DNA from: IDS-8 sp035304345
GTDB taxonomy: Bacteria; Pseudomonadota; Gammaproteobacteria; Steroidobacterales; Woeseiaceae
DNA: 64,000 bases
Assembly: GCA_035304345.1 (NCBI GenBank)
Contig: DATGQE010000021.1
Span: 1-64,000, forward strand
Direction of reading: 5' to 3'
In this document: positions 45,453 to 54,963 of the stretch, piece by piece
Numbering within the stretch: position 1 is the first letter of the stretch
How the letters are laid out: each line of letters opens with the position of its first letter
Notes under the pieces: generated by a model
Database searches by the model: none
What the model saw: only the letters and a program-made list of their open reading frames with translations
Told to the model about the DNA's origin: nothing
Translations under genes and position numbers: made by a program

Positions 45453-46465
45453 CGTGAAAACTCCACGTCGCGCACCGGCTCCGTCCCGGTGCGCGCCCGG
45501 TAACGCCGCTCCTCCGCGGTGAGGAGACTGGCTTTCATGATTCGCATGTCGCCGGTCCTGTTGATGAGCTCGGCAAACGCGCCGCTGAACAGCAGGAAAA
45601 AGCACAGCGCGCCAAAGAACACGCCGGCACCCGCGATCGGCAGCGAGGTCTTGCCGCCGACCAGCATCGCGACGATCTGCCACGTCAGGATCGACGAGGA
45701 CAGGAGGAAGAACGGCAGCGCGAGCAACGCGAACCACGCCAGCGGCCGGGCGGCGAAGCCCGACACCATCCGGATCGTCAGCAGGTCGAAGAGCACCTTG
45801 TAGACCCGGGAAAGGCCGTACTTCGACCGACCGTACCTGCGCGCGTGGTGCCGGACCTTGATCTCCGCGATCCGCGGGCCGGCGATGGACGCCATCGCGG
45901 GAATGAAGCGGTGCATCTCGCTGTAGAGCGGCACGTTCTTGATGACGGAAGCGCGAAAGCCCTTCAGCGAGCAACCGTTGTCCTTGATCGGCACGCCGGT
46001 GACCTTGCCGATCAGCCAGTTCGCGATCCTGGACGGAATCTTGCGCGATATCAGCCTGTCCTGGCGCTCGTGTCGCCAGCCGACGACGATGTCATAGCCG
46101 TCGTCCAGCTTGGAGAGAAACTGGCCGATGTCCGCGGGATCGTTCTGCAGGTCGCCGTCCATCGTCACGATGTATTTCCCTCGGGCGAGATCGATGCCCG
46201 CGGCCATCGCCGGCGTCTGCCCGAAGTTGCGACGGAACTTGACGACCCTGAGCCGCGAGTCCTGTCGCGCGAGCTGCTCGGCCACCGCGAACGTGCCATC
46301 GCGGCTGCCGTCGTCGACGAACAGGATCTCCGCCCCGCCGGGAAGCGACAGGCCGGCAAGCGTTTCGGTGATCGCTGCATGGAGCGGCCGCACGCTGTCC
46401 TCTTCGTTGTACAACGGCACGACGATGGACAGGTCCACTGCTGCTCCTGGAGGGTTGTCGCTCAT
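45449..46465 (-). CDS. Family 2 glycosyltransferase, GtrB/DPM-like
   Basis: 338-residue polyprenyl-phosphate-type glycosyltransferase. The fold is standard: SIVVPLYNEE at the N-terminus, LFVDDGSRDGT, TMDGDLQNDP (metal-binding DxD) and GCSLKGFR. Two C-terminal helices (about 230-255, 268-295) anchor it in the membrane. It would transfer a sugar from its nucleotide donor to undecaprenyl phosphate for later use at the periplasmic side, for which the GT-C transferase at 49 kb is a candidate acceptor-user. The ATG at 46465 is the start of the family-like sequence. Confidence 0.9.
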   Translation of the reverse strand: MSDNPPGAAVDLSIVVPLYNEEDSVRPLHAAITETLAGLSLPGGAEILFVDDGSRDGTFAVAEQLARQDSRLRVVKFRRNFGQTPAMAAGIDLARGKYIVTMDGDLQNDPADIGQFLSKLDDGYDIVVGWRHERQDRLISRKIPSRIANWLIGKVTGVPIKDNGCSLKGFRASVIKNVPLYSEMHRFIPAMASIAGPRIAEIKVRHHARRYGRSKYGLSRVYKVLFDLLTIRMVSGFAARPLAWFALLALPFFLLSSSILTWQIVAMLVGGKTSLPIAGAGVFFGALCFFLLFSGAFAELINRTGDMRIMKASLLTAEERRYRARTGTEPVRDVEFSR

Positions 46466-46944
46466 CCCGTGTGCGGGTTCTTCCTGTTCTCTAAACGGCC
46501 GTAAACCGGCGCGATCTGGACTCCGTTGACCAGATAAACGCATTCGGTTGTACCGGGGATTCTCCCGCGCCGCAGACGGCGGCGACGGGCTTTGCCAAGA
46601 TCCAACCCGCCCGGAAGACGTGCTTCGACGCGGGCGGCGCCGGAGGCGCCACGCGGCCGAAGTGCGGGTTGCTGTAAGTCGGCTCCGGAATACTACCCCA
46701 TGGCGGAGCCGCCCGCCTAGTACGCCGGGCGGCACCACCGCGCACGTCATCGTTTGGCGACAGGGGGCGGCCCGCTTTCGCGTGTACTAGACTCTCTGCG
46801 CAGATTCGTCTGCTGCAGATTCACCAACCAACTCGAACGATGGGGACCGAAATGCCCGTGCAAGCTGCCGCCGCTCTCTCCGCCGCCGGGCGGCGGGCAC
46901 GGGCGGTCGTGCTGTACGGCGACCCGGTCCATGGGGAAGAGCTG
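46466..46944. other. Long intergenic region with two adjacent hairpins
   Basis: No gene is seen across 479 bases between the divergent GT2 and methyltransferase genes. At 46681-46710 a 7-bp inverted repeat (GGCTCCG/CGGAGCC, 16-base loop) is followed by an 8-bp inverted repeat GCCGCCCG/CGGGCGGC (46708-46733, 10-base loop). A GGCAAAGCC-like sequence near 46590 on the minus strand recalls part of a GEMM element, but the flanking core is absent. The structures could serve either gene. Confidence 0.4.
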
Positions 46945-47787
46945 ATGACCCAAACAATAACGTTCTCCTTCGGCAGGAACTGGCAGGACTACCTCAGCAC
47001 CGTATCGGACGATGCGATCGCGCTGGCGGAAGCGGACATCGACCAGTTCCTCGGCAAAGGCGCCGTTCGCAATAAGACCGTTCTCGACATCGGGTCCGGT
47101 TCCGGGCTGCACTCCCTCGCCTTCCTGCGGCTCGGCGCGAAAGCGGTCCGCTCGTTCGATGCCGACCCGCACAGCGTGGGCGCCACGGGCGCCCTCCGCC
47201 GCCGCGCCGGCGATCCCGGCAACTGGATCGTCGAGCAGGGCTCCATACTGGACGACGACTACGTCGCTTCGCTCGGCAGGTACGACATCGTGTATTCCTG
47301 GGGCGTCTTGCACCACACCGGCGCCATGTGGCAGGCGCTCGGGAACGCCATGAGCCTCGTGCGGCCGGGCGGGACGCTGTGGATCTCGCTCTACCAGAAG
47401 GGCCCCCGCTACGAGCAGGACCTCGCCCTGAAACAGCGCTACAACGCGGCTTCCCCCATCGGCAAGCGGATGATGGAATACCGGCGCATCGCGAGGCTCA
47501 TGCTGGGCAGGGCCCGCCGCCTGCAGAACCCGTTCGCGTGGAACCAGAAGGTCAAGCGCGGCATGAACGTGCTCCACGACATCCGGGACTGGCTGGGCGG
47601 GCTGCCGTACGAAACCGCGACGGCGGACGAGGTCGTCACCCGGACGCGCGCGCACGGCCTCGTGCTGGAGCGCATCGCGGTCGCGGGACAGGGCGGGTGC
47701 AGCGTCTACGTGTTCTCGCTGCCGACCCCGGAGCAGCACGCGCACGGGCGCAAGGCGGCGCCCGGCCGCACCTCGTCGGTCGGCTGA
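46945..47787 (+). CDS. Class I SAM-dependent methyltransferase
   Basis: 280-residue methyltransferase. Motif I is VLDIGSGSGLHSLAF, the acidic residue of motif II is in RSFDADPHS, and YSWGVLHHTGAM marks the later motif. It likely methylates a sugar or a lipid-linked intermediate, given its neighbours. I chose the ATG at 46945, which has GGGGAAG upstream and begins at the folded part; an upstream in-frame ATG at 46840 adds a low-complexity segment. It converges with the GT-C gene with a gap of 22 bases. Confidence 0.86.
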   Translation: MTQTITFSFGRNWQDYLSTVSDDAIALAEADIDQFLGKGAVRNKTVLDIGSGSGLHSLAFLRLGAKAVRSFDADPHSVGATGALRRRAGDPGNWIVEQGSILDDDYVASLGRYDIVYSWGVLHHTGAMWQALGNAMSLVRPGGTLWISLYQKGPRYEQDLALKQRYNAASPIGKRMMEYRRIARLMLGRARRLQNPFAWNQKVKRGMNVLHDIRDWLGGLPYETATADEVVTRTRAHGLVLERIAVAGQGGCSVYVFSLPTPEQHAHGRKAAPGRTSSVG

Positions 47788-47809
47788 TTCTCCGCGAGGT
47801 TCGGCACCG

Positions 47810-49789
47810 TTACGGCGGCTCGCTCCCGCCGCGCTCATCGGCGGCCGCTGCCGTCGCTTCCGGCCGCGTGTAGCGCCATACGGGCGTTGCGCCGTCCCGC
47901 CCGATCCATGCCTGCTCGAATCCGAGCGCCTGCATCGTCTCCCAGATGCCCTTCCCCATGTGGCGCGCCAGGGTTTTCTCCAGCTCTCCGCTGCCCACGA
48001 CCAGGATCTCGTCGTAGTCGCCGTCCCGCACGATCTTCTCGAGCTCCTCTCCCGACGCGATCTGCGGCGTGCCCGTGTACAACTCGTGCAGGCGGCCGTC
48101 GCGCATGACGGTGGAATTCCTGCCCGCGTGCAGCGAACGCATGTAGTAATCCATGCGGTCCGGCAGGTAGTACCCGTGCGGCTGCGAGTCCAGCACGATC
48201 ACCACGTCCTCCTCCGGCGATCCCCGGCTGATCACGTACTCGGCCGCGCCGCGATGGTCGACGCCGCGGTGATCGCTCAGGTGGCGGAAATCCGCATACT
48301 GCGGATTGACGTTGTAGCGCAGCTCCGACGGGCTCACGAACGCAACGAGCAACAGGGCCGCCGCCGCGCCGTGCACGAGGGCCAGGCGTGACCGGGAGCG
48401 CCCGGCGAAGCCGGCGAGCACGTCGTGCGCTCCCGCCAGCAGCGCGAGGGCGAAGAACGGGAGCACGCCGACCACGTACCGGGGCGGAATGAAGTAGTCC
48501 TCCAGCACGGCGATGATGAAGAGCGGCGCAAGCACCGTGACCAGGAACAGCAGCACGTGGTCCGGGAGCGCGCGCCCGCGCGCGAACCCGGCGGCAAAGT
48601 ACAGGAACAGGAGCACGTAGGCGGCGACGGCGACAGGTGCGAACGTCGCGAACGTCAGGTAGGAAAGCGGCTTCGGCCAGCCGAGCAGGGCCTCCCCGAA
48701 GTCGTAGAGCGACCGGACTTCCGGCGCCTGCCAGGTCGCCCAGCCGTGCCAGGCGAGCAATGCGAGCAGGAGCACGCCGACCCCGGCCGGCACCAGCACC
48801 GTCCTGCCCGAGCGCACGAAGAAGATCGCGCCGAAGAACCACGCGAGCCATGCCAGGTGGAACTGGACCAGCGCGGCCGCCGCGCCGGCCGTCGCGAGCA
48901 GCGCGGCGGCTGCCGCTAGCCACAGCCGGCTCGCCGGATCCGGCCGGGTGCGCGAGGCGAACCAGGCGATCGCCGCCGCGAGCAGCACGAACGCCCCGCC
49001 CAGCGCCAGCTCCAGCGGCCCGGCCGCGTAGGCCAGGCTCTCCGGCGGCGCGCCCGGGGCACCGGGCTCCGCCTCCACGAGCGGCGGGTACTGGGCCGAG
49101 CTCCAGTCGGCAACCAGCTTGTAGCCCAGGCCGCCGGTCGTGAACCCGGCGACGCCCCAGGCGAGGAGCCGGCGCGAGCGCTTCAGGATTCCCGGGTAGA
49201 GAAACAGCAGGCTCGCGAAGACGGCAAGCGAATGGAACGAGAGCGCGATGCCGTAGGCGCCCAGCGCCAGCACCCAGTCGCGCGGCGCTTCCGTCCGTTC
49301 CCAGCGGAAGATCGCCACGCCGAGCAACATGATCGCGGCCACGTAGAAGACGTACATGCGTGCCGTCTGCGACAGCACGATCATGCTCGGCAGCAGTGCG
49401 ATGAGGGCGGCGAAGAACAGCGACCAGCGCACGGTGAGAAACCGGCGGGCAAGCAGGTACCCGACGAGGATCATCAGGGTGCCGGCGAGCGCCGAGGGCA
49501 GCCTGAGCGCCCATTCGGAATCGCCGAAGGCGCTCACCGACAGCGCCATGAGGTAAAGCTGCGGCAATGCCCGCGGGTACAGCATGCCGCCCGGGATGAC
49601 CGGCACACCGGTCTCGAGGATGCCGCGCGTGGCCAGCGCCATCACGTCCTCGTCCCCGTGCAGCCCGATGTTGCCGAGCCCCCAGAAGCGCAAGCCCGCG
49701 CCGGCCGCGACGATCAGCACGAGCAGCATCCAGGTGCCGGCGGTCTCGCGATCCTGTGGCCGCCGTATCCGAAACAGCCCTTCACTCAT
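47810..49789 (-). CDS. GT-C family membrane glycosyltransferase (ArnT/PMT-like)
   Basis: 659-residue enzyme of the ArnT/dolichyl-phosphate mannosyltransferase superfamily. About twelve helices are seen; the first periplasmic loop contains the acidic motif HGDED (Asp46, Glu47, Asp48), where the family keeps its catalytic acidic residue. A C-terminal soluble domain (about 490-640) follows. It would transfer a sugar from a polyprenyl-phosphate donor, perhaps that made by the GtrB/DPM-like enzyme. The ATG is at 49789. Confidence 0.85.
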   Translation of the reverse strand: MSEGLFRIRRPQDRETAGTWMLLVLIVAAGAGLRFWGLGNIGLHGDEDVMALATRGILETGVPVIPGGMLYPRALPQLYLMALSVSAFGDSEWALRLPSALAGTLMILVGYLLARRFLTVRWSLFFAALIALLPSMIVLSQTARMYVFYVAAIMLLGVAIFRWERTEAPRDWVLALGAYGIALSFHSLAVFASLLFLYPGILKRSRRLLAWGVAGFTTGGLGYKLVADWSSAQYPPLVEAEPGAPGAPPESLAYAAGPLELALGGAFVLLAAAIAWFASRTRPDPASRLWLAAAAALLATAGAAAALVQFHLAWLAWFFGAIFFVRSGRTVLVPAGVGVLLLALLAWHGWATWQAPEVRSLYDFGEALLGWPKPLSYLTFATFAPVAVAAYVLLFLYFAAGFARGRALPDHVLLFLVTVLAPLFIIAVLEDYFIPPRYVVGVLPFFALALLAGAHDVLAGFAGRSRSRLALVHGAAAALLLVAFVSPSELRYNVNPQYADFRHLSDHRGVDHRGAAEYVISRGSPEEDVVIVLDSQPHGYYLPDRMDYYMRSLHAGRNSTVMRDGRLHELYTGTPQIASGEELEKIVRDGDYDEILVVGSGELEKTLARHMGKGIWETMQALGFEQAWIGRDGATPVWRYTRPEATAAAADERGGSEPP

Positions 49790-50014
49790 CGCAAACTCCT
49801 GTCGAACGGGTGAACGGAAGCGCGTCAGCGCGCGCCGGGCGCGGCATCGACAGGATTATAGGAGCTGTTGCGGGCGCGAGCGGACGTGGCCCCGCGGGAC
49901 TTCGGGTGAAGCAACGCCGGGCGCGATCCCCCGCTCCCGGGTTCTCCGCGGCCGCGGGCACGCACCGGTTGCGCCGGTGGTGCCCGGGCCTGCCGTCGGT
50001 CAGCCCGGTCCGGC
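49790..50014. other. Intergenic gap between the pectate-lyase-like and GT-C genes
   Basis: No gene or convincing regulatory element is visible. It lies downstream of the pectate-lyase-like gene and upstream of the GT-C start, so it should contain a terminator for the first and the promoter of the second. No U-tailed hairpin is evident. Confidence 0.35.
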
Positions 50015-51430
50015 TCAGTTCACGATGCGCGGGGGATTCGGCCGGGCCGCCGCCGGGATCGGCGTGCCGGGATTCTTCGGCGTGTCGTCGTACGAGCGGC
50101 CTTCGACCTGCGCCGCCAGCGCGTGCAACCACTCTTCCGCGTTCGTGTAACCGTCGTTGTCGTCGTCGCCGTTCGGGTCCTCGGGGAGCGTGAGCTCACG
50201 GTAATTCTCCGCGACCTTCGGCCAGCCACCCGCGTTTCTCGAGCAACGTTCCGTGCCGTCGGGCGCCACGCAGTTGATGATCCGCCCCGTGCGGTTCTTC
50301 ACGTCGGACACGATTCGCGCGTCGATGTCGTTCCTCTGCCCGGGACGCATGCCGGCATTCGTGAGCACGTGATCGAGCACCTCGGAGCTGGGCATCGCGT
50401 CGAAATCGCCCGGCCAGGCGAGCACGGACAATGCCTCCAGCAACGCCCGCGCGAACCCGGTCTTGTTGTCGACCACGGACCAGGGATCGTCGGTCGCGTG
50501 CGGCGACTGGTTGTCGGCGACGAAGAGCTTCGATCCGCTCACGATCGCGTCGTTCCAGGGCGTATCCCCCACCAGCCGGATCGCCTTGATGTAATCGAGG
50601 GAGTTCGGTCCCTTGATGAAGACGTTGCCCACGACCGTCGTCGAGGAAGTCAGTCCGCGCTTGTTGAACAGCTCCATTTCGCGGTCCTTCCCGTTGTAGA
50701 CGACGTTGTTGACGAACACGAACTTGGACGCGTTCGTCCGCGGGTTGCGGCCGACGGAATGCGCGATCAGGTTGCCGAACATCGAGGCCTTGCTGCCTCC
50801 CCGCCGGTCGTCGAACAGGATCGCGAGGCCGTGCGGACCGCTCGGGTGCAGCGAGTTGTGCAGGCCCTCGGAGATGATGCTGTTCGAGATCGTGACGTTG
50901 TCCCAGTTGTCGTAGATCTCCACCGTCTCGTCCGTTCCCCAGCTGAAGGAACAGTGGTCGATGACGATGTTCTCGATGCGCTCGCCGGTGCTCGCGATGC
51001 TCAGCGATCCCCGGTACTTGAAATCGGGACCTTCCTTCCGGTCTCCTGCCCGCACGGCGATGTGCTGCACGAGGACGTTCGACGTCTGGATCTTCAGCGC
51101 CGCGCCGATCAGGACGATGCCGGGATCGGGTGCCGTCTGTCCGGCGATCGTCAGGTAGGGCTCCGTGACCTTCAGGTCGGACTTGAGCTGTATGACGCCC
51201 GACACTTCGAAGACGCAGATACGCGGACCGGACGCATTCACGCACGCCTGCAGCGAGCCGCTGCCGCTCGCATTGAGATTGGTCACGCGGATGATCTTGC
51301 CCCCGCGCCCGGCCGGCGTGTCGATCCCGAACCCGACGGCGTCCGGAATGACGGGCAGCGCCGAAGCCGCGCCGGCCGAACAGCTCAGAATGGCGAAAGC
51401 GCACAGGCGCCGCCATTGTAAGATTTTCAT
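50015..51430 (-). CDS. Secreted pectate-lyase-like parallel beta-helix protein
   Basis: 471-residue secreted protein. A signal peptide of about 24 residues (AILSCSAGAASA) precedes a right-handed beta-helix of the pectate lyase type (GGKIIRVTNL, SGVIQLKSDLKV, YLTIAGQTAPDPGI, IVIDHCSFSWGTDETVEI). The C-terminus carries an Asp-rich calcium-binding segment (DPNGDDDNDGYTNAEEW) like thrombospondin type 3 or dockerin-type repeats. It probably binds or cleaves acidic polysaccharide outside the cell. The ATG at 51430 has GGGGAG seven bases upstream. A GEMM-I riboswitch lies in its leader. Confidence 0.88.
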   Translation of the reverse strand: MKILQWRRLCAFAILSCSAGAASALPVIPDAVGFGIDTPAGRGGKIIRVTNLNASGSGSLQACVNASGPRICVFEVSGVIQLKSDLKVTEPYLTIAGQTAPDPGIVLIGAALKIQTSNVLVQHIAVRAGDRKEGPDFKYRGSLSIASTGERIENIVIDHCSFSWGTDETVEIYDNWDNVTISNSIISEGLHNSLHPSGPHGLAILFDDRRGGSKASMFGNLIAHSVGRNPRTNASKFVFVNNVVYNGKDREMELFNKRGLTSSTTVVGNVFIKGPNSLDYIKAIRLVGDTPWNDAIVSGSKLFVADNQSPHATDDPWSVVDNKTGFARALLEALSVLAWPGDFDAMPSSEVLDHVLTNAGMRPGQRNDIDARIVSDVKNRTGRIINCVAPDGTERCSRNAGGWPKVAENYRELTLPEDPNGDDDNDGYTNAEEWLHALAAQVEGRSYDDTPKNPGTPIPAAARPNPPRIVN

Positions 51431-51587
51431 CGGTGTACTCCCCAAGCAAATGCACCAAGGCCGGCCGAAGTCGATTCGACCGCAGCGAGCCTCCCACGAG
51501 GCAAGGCGTGATTGATCAAGCGGGCGGTGGAAGCGTGCGTCAGCCAGCTTCCGTGGCTGTGGCCGGACGGCCTGCACAATGAGGAAC

Positions 51588-51676
51588 GCCTGGCAACCCC
51601 GCTATCGTAGGCGTCGCGCCCGACGCCCTTAGACCGGTGGCTTTGCGCCGCTGCCTTTCGGCAGGTTGGCCCTTGA
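51588..51676 (-). promoter_or_regulatory. c-di-GMP-I (GEMM-I) riboswitch aptamer
   Basis: Minus strand shows the GEMM-I core: GGGCCAACC, a hairpin capped by GAAA (CTGCC-GAAA-GGCAG), the GGCGCAAAGCCACCGG junction, a variable second stem (GGGCGTCGGGCGCGACGCC), and the closing AGCGGGGTTGCC. It lies about 160 bases before the pectate-lyase-like start. Downstream hairpins, including CAGCCA/TGGCTG at 51541-51559, may be part of the switch. Together with the element at 13.5 kb, it puts two genes in the window under c-di-GMP control. Confidence 0.9.
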
Positions 51677-51819
51677 CGCCGGCGATGCTGCCATGGGCTT
51701 CGCTCGACTGTCAACCGAGGGTCCGTCAATGTTCGTTTTCGCCCTGCGCGTCGCCGAACTTCACCCGCTACACTAGTCACAGCCGATTCACAGCCGATCA
51801 GGCAATCAGGGTTTTCCGA
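51677..51819. promoter_or_regulatory. Divergent promoter region with a tandem 11-bp repeat
   Basis: It holds the promoters for the riboswitch transcript and for amidotransferase 2. TCACAGCCGAT occurs twice in tandem at 51777-51787 and 51788-51798, right before the amidotransferase start, and could be an operator. A TACACT at 51767-51772 is a possible -10 on the plus strand. The minus strand has TTGACA near 51705-51711 without a clear -10. No sigma-54 motif was found here. Confidence 0.45.
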
Positions 51820-53709
51820 ATGTGTGGCATCACCGGCGCGTGGGCGCCGAACTCCGACGAGAATTGCATACGCGCGCAGACCGAACAAGCTGTCGCGCTG
51901 CTGCGACATCGCGGGCCGGACGATCGCGGCACGTGGAGCAACGGAGCGGGTGTCGTCTTCGGGCACACGCGCCTCTCCATCCTCGACCTCTCGGAGCGCG
52001 GGCACCAGCCCGTATCGACGCCGGACGGCCGCTTCACGATGGTCTTCAACGGCGAGGTCTACAACTTCGAAGCGTTGCGCCGCGAGCTCGTGGCGGCGGG
52101 TCATTCGTTCGCCAGCACCGGAGACACCGAAGTCATCCTGCACGCGTTTGCCGAATGGGGACCCGATGCCGTGCACCGGTTCGTCGGCATGTTCGCCATC
52201 GCCGTGTGGGACGCGCAGGAACAAACGCTCCTGCTCGTTCGCGACCGCCTCGGCGTCAAGCCGCTGCACTACGCGTGGGACGGGCACACGCTCTGCTTCG
52301 GCTCCGAGCTGAAGGCGCTGCGCGCGTACCGTCACTGGCAGCCCGAGATCGATCTCGAAGCGCTCGGCGAGTTCCTGCAGTACGGTTACATTGCCGGTGC
52401 CAGGACGATCTACCGCGGCGCCCGCAAGCTCGAGCCGGGACACAGGCTGATCCTGCGCCGCGGCGAGCAGCCGGTCGTCGAGCGTTACTGGAGCGCATGC
52501 GATGCGCTGGAACGGGAAGCGCCAGCGCACGACGAGCGCGAGCTCGAGGCGCAGCTCGAAGCATTGCTCGTGGACGCGTTCGAGTATCGAATGGTGTCGG
52601 ACGTGCCGGTGGGCGTTTACCTGTCCGGCGGAATCGATTCCTCGCTGGTCACCGCGCTGCTGACGAAGCATCACGACGAAACGATCCGCACGTTCACCAT
52701 CGGCTTCGAGGAAGACTCGCATGACGAGGCCCGCTGGGCGAAAGCCGTAGCCGATCACTGCGGCTCGCTGCACACGGAATACATCCTCCGGGTCGACGAA
52801 GCCCTCGACATCGCGAAGCAATGGGGCCGGCTCTTCGACGAGCCGTTCGGCGATTCGTCGGGCATTCCGACGCTGCTCGTCTCGAGGCTCGCGAGCCGCG
52901 ACGTGAAAGTGGTGCTCTCCGCCGACGGCGGCGACGAGCTGTTCAGCGGCTACGCCGTGTATTCGCGCGTGCTGAGCCGCCTGGAACAGCTCGAAAGAAG
53001 CTCGCAGTGGCTGAGCGCCCCGGTGTCGGCGCTGGCGGCGCTGCTGCCGACGCCCACGGGAACTTCCGCCCTCGGCAGCGGCCGGCGCACCCTGGCGGCA
53101 CGCACGCACCGGCTGCGATCGATGCTCGAAGAGCCGACCACCGGCAATCTCATGAACCACTACCTGTCGTACTGGCAGCCGGAGAACATCGCGCGCCTGA
53201 TCGGCGCCTACACCTGCCCCCGGCCGGATGCCGACCGGTTCCCGGGGCGTCCCGACGTGCAGATGAGCCTGTGGGACATTGCGTACTACCTGCCGGAGGA
53301 CATCCTCACCAAGGTGGATCGCACGACCATGGCCGTGAGCATCGAGGGGCGCGAACCGCTCCTGGATCACCGTCTCGTGGAGTTCGCGCTCGCGCTGCCC
53401 GCGCACCTCCGGCGCGGCACGCTGGGGCCGAAGCACCTGGCGAAGCGCATCCTGTACCGCTACGTGCCGCGCGAGCTCCTGGACCGGCCGAAGCAGGGAT
53501 TCGGCATCCCGCTCGCGGCCTGGCTGCGCGACGGCCTGCGCGAGCTCGTCCGGGACTACCTGTCGCCGGCCCGCATCCGCGCGGCCGGCATCATGGACAC
53601 AGAGCTCGTGGACGCCGTCGTCAGCGGTTTCTACGACGGCGACGAGGGCCTCGCGCGACCGCTGTGGCTCCTGCTCACGTTCGAGATGTGGCGGGAGCAT
53701 TGGGCGTGA
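51820..53709 (+). CDS. Asparagine synthase-type amidotransferase 2
   Basis: 629-residue glutamine-dependent amidotransferase. Cys2 (MCGITGA), RHRGPDD, FNGEVYN and GDTEVILH complete the glutaminase; the synthetase has YLSGGIDSSL and SADGGDELFSGY. It is closer to the AsnB consensus than amidotransferase 1 and ends in the usual FEMWREHW. In a polysaccharide locus it most likely amidates a sugar or amino acid substituent. Its stop directly abuts that of the next, convergent glycosyltransferase gene. Confidence 0.93.
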   Translation: MCGITGAWAPNSDENCIRAQTEQAVALLRHRGPDDRGTWSNGAGVVFGHTRLSILDLSERGHQPVSTPDGRFTMVFNGEVYNFEALRRELVAAGHSFASTGDTEVILHAFAEWGPDAVHRFVGMFAIAVWDAQEQTLLLVRDRLGVKPLHYAWDGHTLCFGSELKALRAYRHWQPEIDLEALGEFLQYGYIAGARTIYRGARKLEPGHRLILRRGEQPVVERYWSACDALEREAPAHDERELEAQLEALLVDAFEYRMVSDVPVGVYLSGGIDSSLVTALLTKHHDETIRTFTIGFEEDSHDEARWAKAVADHCGSLHTEYILRVDEALDIAKQWGRLFDEPFGDSSGIPTLLVSRLASRDVKVVLSADGGDELFSGYAVYSRVLSRLEQLERSSQWLSAPVSALAALLPTPTGTSALGSGRRTLAARTHRLRSMLEEPTTGNLMNHYLSYWQPENIARLIGAYTCPRPDADRFPGRPDVQMSLWDIAYYLPEDILTKVDRTTMAVSIEGREPLLDHRLVEFALALPAHLRRGTLGPKHLAKRILYRYVPRELLDRPKQGFGIPLAAWLRDGLRELVRDYLSPARIRAAGIMDTELVDAVVSGFYDGDEGLARPLWLLLTFEMWREHWA

Positions 53710-54963
53710 TCATCCCCCCTCCCGGCCCGGCGCGGCGAGCAGCGTCCGGAAAAGCGTTTCGTACCGGTCGAGCACCCGCTCCATGTCGTGGTTCGCTCGC
53801 ACGTAGCCTTTCGCGATCTCGCCGAGCCGGTGCCGCTCCGCCGGGTTTGCGAGCAGCTTCCTGACCGTCGCGACCATCTCGTCGAAAGAGCCGACGATGC
53901 AGCCGACCGGACGGCCGTCGACGCGCGCGCCGCTGTCGACGAACGAGATGGTCGGCTTGCCCAGGCTCCACGTCTGCAGGAAGGTATTCGGGAAGCCCTC
54001 GCTTTCCGACGTGTTCACGAACAGCGAGGCCCGTTCGAAATAGGGGTGCACCTGCGCATACGGCACGAAACCTTCGAATTGCAGGTTCGGCAGGCGCGCC
54101 GCGCGCTCCCGGATCTCGTCGTACAGCCGGCCCTCCAGGACGTCGCGCCCGCCCACCATAGTGAACCGGTGTTCCGGCAGGGCCTCGGCGAGGTCGAGGA
54201 AAAGGTGGGGACGCTTGATGTGCCGGATCGTGGAAACCCACAGCACGCCCTGCTCCGCCAGCGCGCCCGCCGTCGCCGGCGGCTCGTAGCAGTTCGGGAT
54301 CAGCACGGCTTCGCGACCGGTTTCCTTCCGTACTTCCTCCTGCTGCAGCGTGTTCTGCACGACGATGCAGTCGACGTTGCGCAAGCCGTAACGGAACATC
54401 CAGCGGTCGCGGCTGAAGCGGATCTTCGTCGCGCCGGCCATGGCGAAGATCGACTTGCCCCCGTAGCGCCGGCAGTAGTGCGCCAGCACGCCCGTGATCA
54501 TTCCGGCGCCGCGCTGGTACACGATGTCGGCCTGCACGCTCTTCAGCGCGCGCCACAGGCTCGTGAGCCTCGGCGACAGGAATCTCAGCACCGGAATCCC
54601 CGCGTCCGGCCGGAAGGCCTTGCGCACGACGACGCCGTCGATCTCGCAGCCGTCCTCCTGGCCGAAATCCAGGCAGATCATCGAGACGCGGTACCCGCGC
54701 CGTGCGAGACCCCTGGCCAGCAGCACCTGCTGCAGCTCCGCACCGCCGGCGAACTTCACCGCGTCGCCGCCGGCCAGCACCGGGTAGGCGTTCGGAGCGA
54801 GGAAACAGACGTGCGGCCGGGCCCGGCCCGGCGACGGCGTCGAATGCGCGAGCGGCGCCGGCGCGGTGCTCGCGTGACCCGGGGAACGCGCGGCGGGCCG
54901 AGCCTGCCTGTCGAGGCGGTGCGCCCGGTGCGCGCCGTCATCCCGGGAGCGTTTCGTCCGCAT
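53710..54963 (-). CDS. Family 4 glycosyltransferase 3
   Basis: 417-residue GT-B enzyme. After a 50-residue Arg/Ala/Pro-rich N-terminal extension the family fold begins with HVCFLAPNAYPVLAG, and the C-terminal donor motif reads SESEGFPNTFLQTWSLG. Start at 54963 overlaps the upstream asparagine-synthetase-like gene by 26 bases; no closer ATG precedes the fold, though the extension looks non-conserved. The two genes are likely cotranscribed. Confidence 0.88.
   Translation of the reverse strand: MRTKRSRDDGAHRAHRLDRQARPAARSPGHASTAPAPLAHSTPSPGRARPHVCFLAPNAYPVLAGGDAVKFAGGAELQQVLLARGLARRGYRVSMICLDFGQEDGCEIDGVVVRKAFRPDAGIPVLRFLSPRLTSLWRALKSVQADIVYQRGAGMITGVLAHYCRRYGGKSIFAMAGATKIRFSRDRWMFRYGLRNVDCIVVQNTLQQEEVRKETGREAVLIPNCYEPPATAGALAEQGVLWVSTIRHIKRPHLFLDLAEALPEHRFTMVGGRDVLEGRLYDEIRERAARLPNLQFEGFVPYAQVHPYFERASLFVNTSESEGFPNTFLQTWSLGKPTISFVDSGARVDGRPVGCIVGSFDEMVATVRKLLANPAERHRLGEIAKGYVRANHDMERVLDRYETLFRTLLAAPGREGG

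Noticed and set aside
46570..46610. Possible third GEMM element
   Set aside because: Only a GGCAAAGCC fragment is present. The GGGCAAACC partner, tetraloop hairpin and closing AGCGGGGTTGCC are missing.
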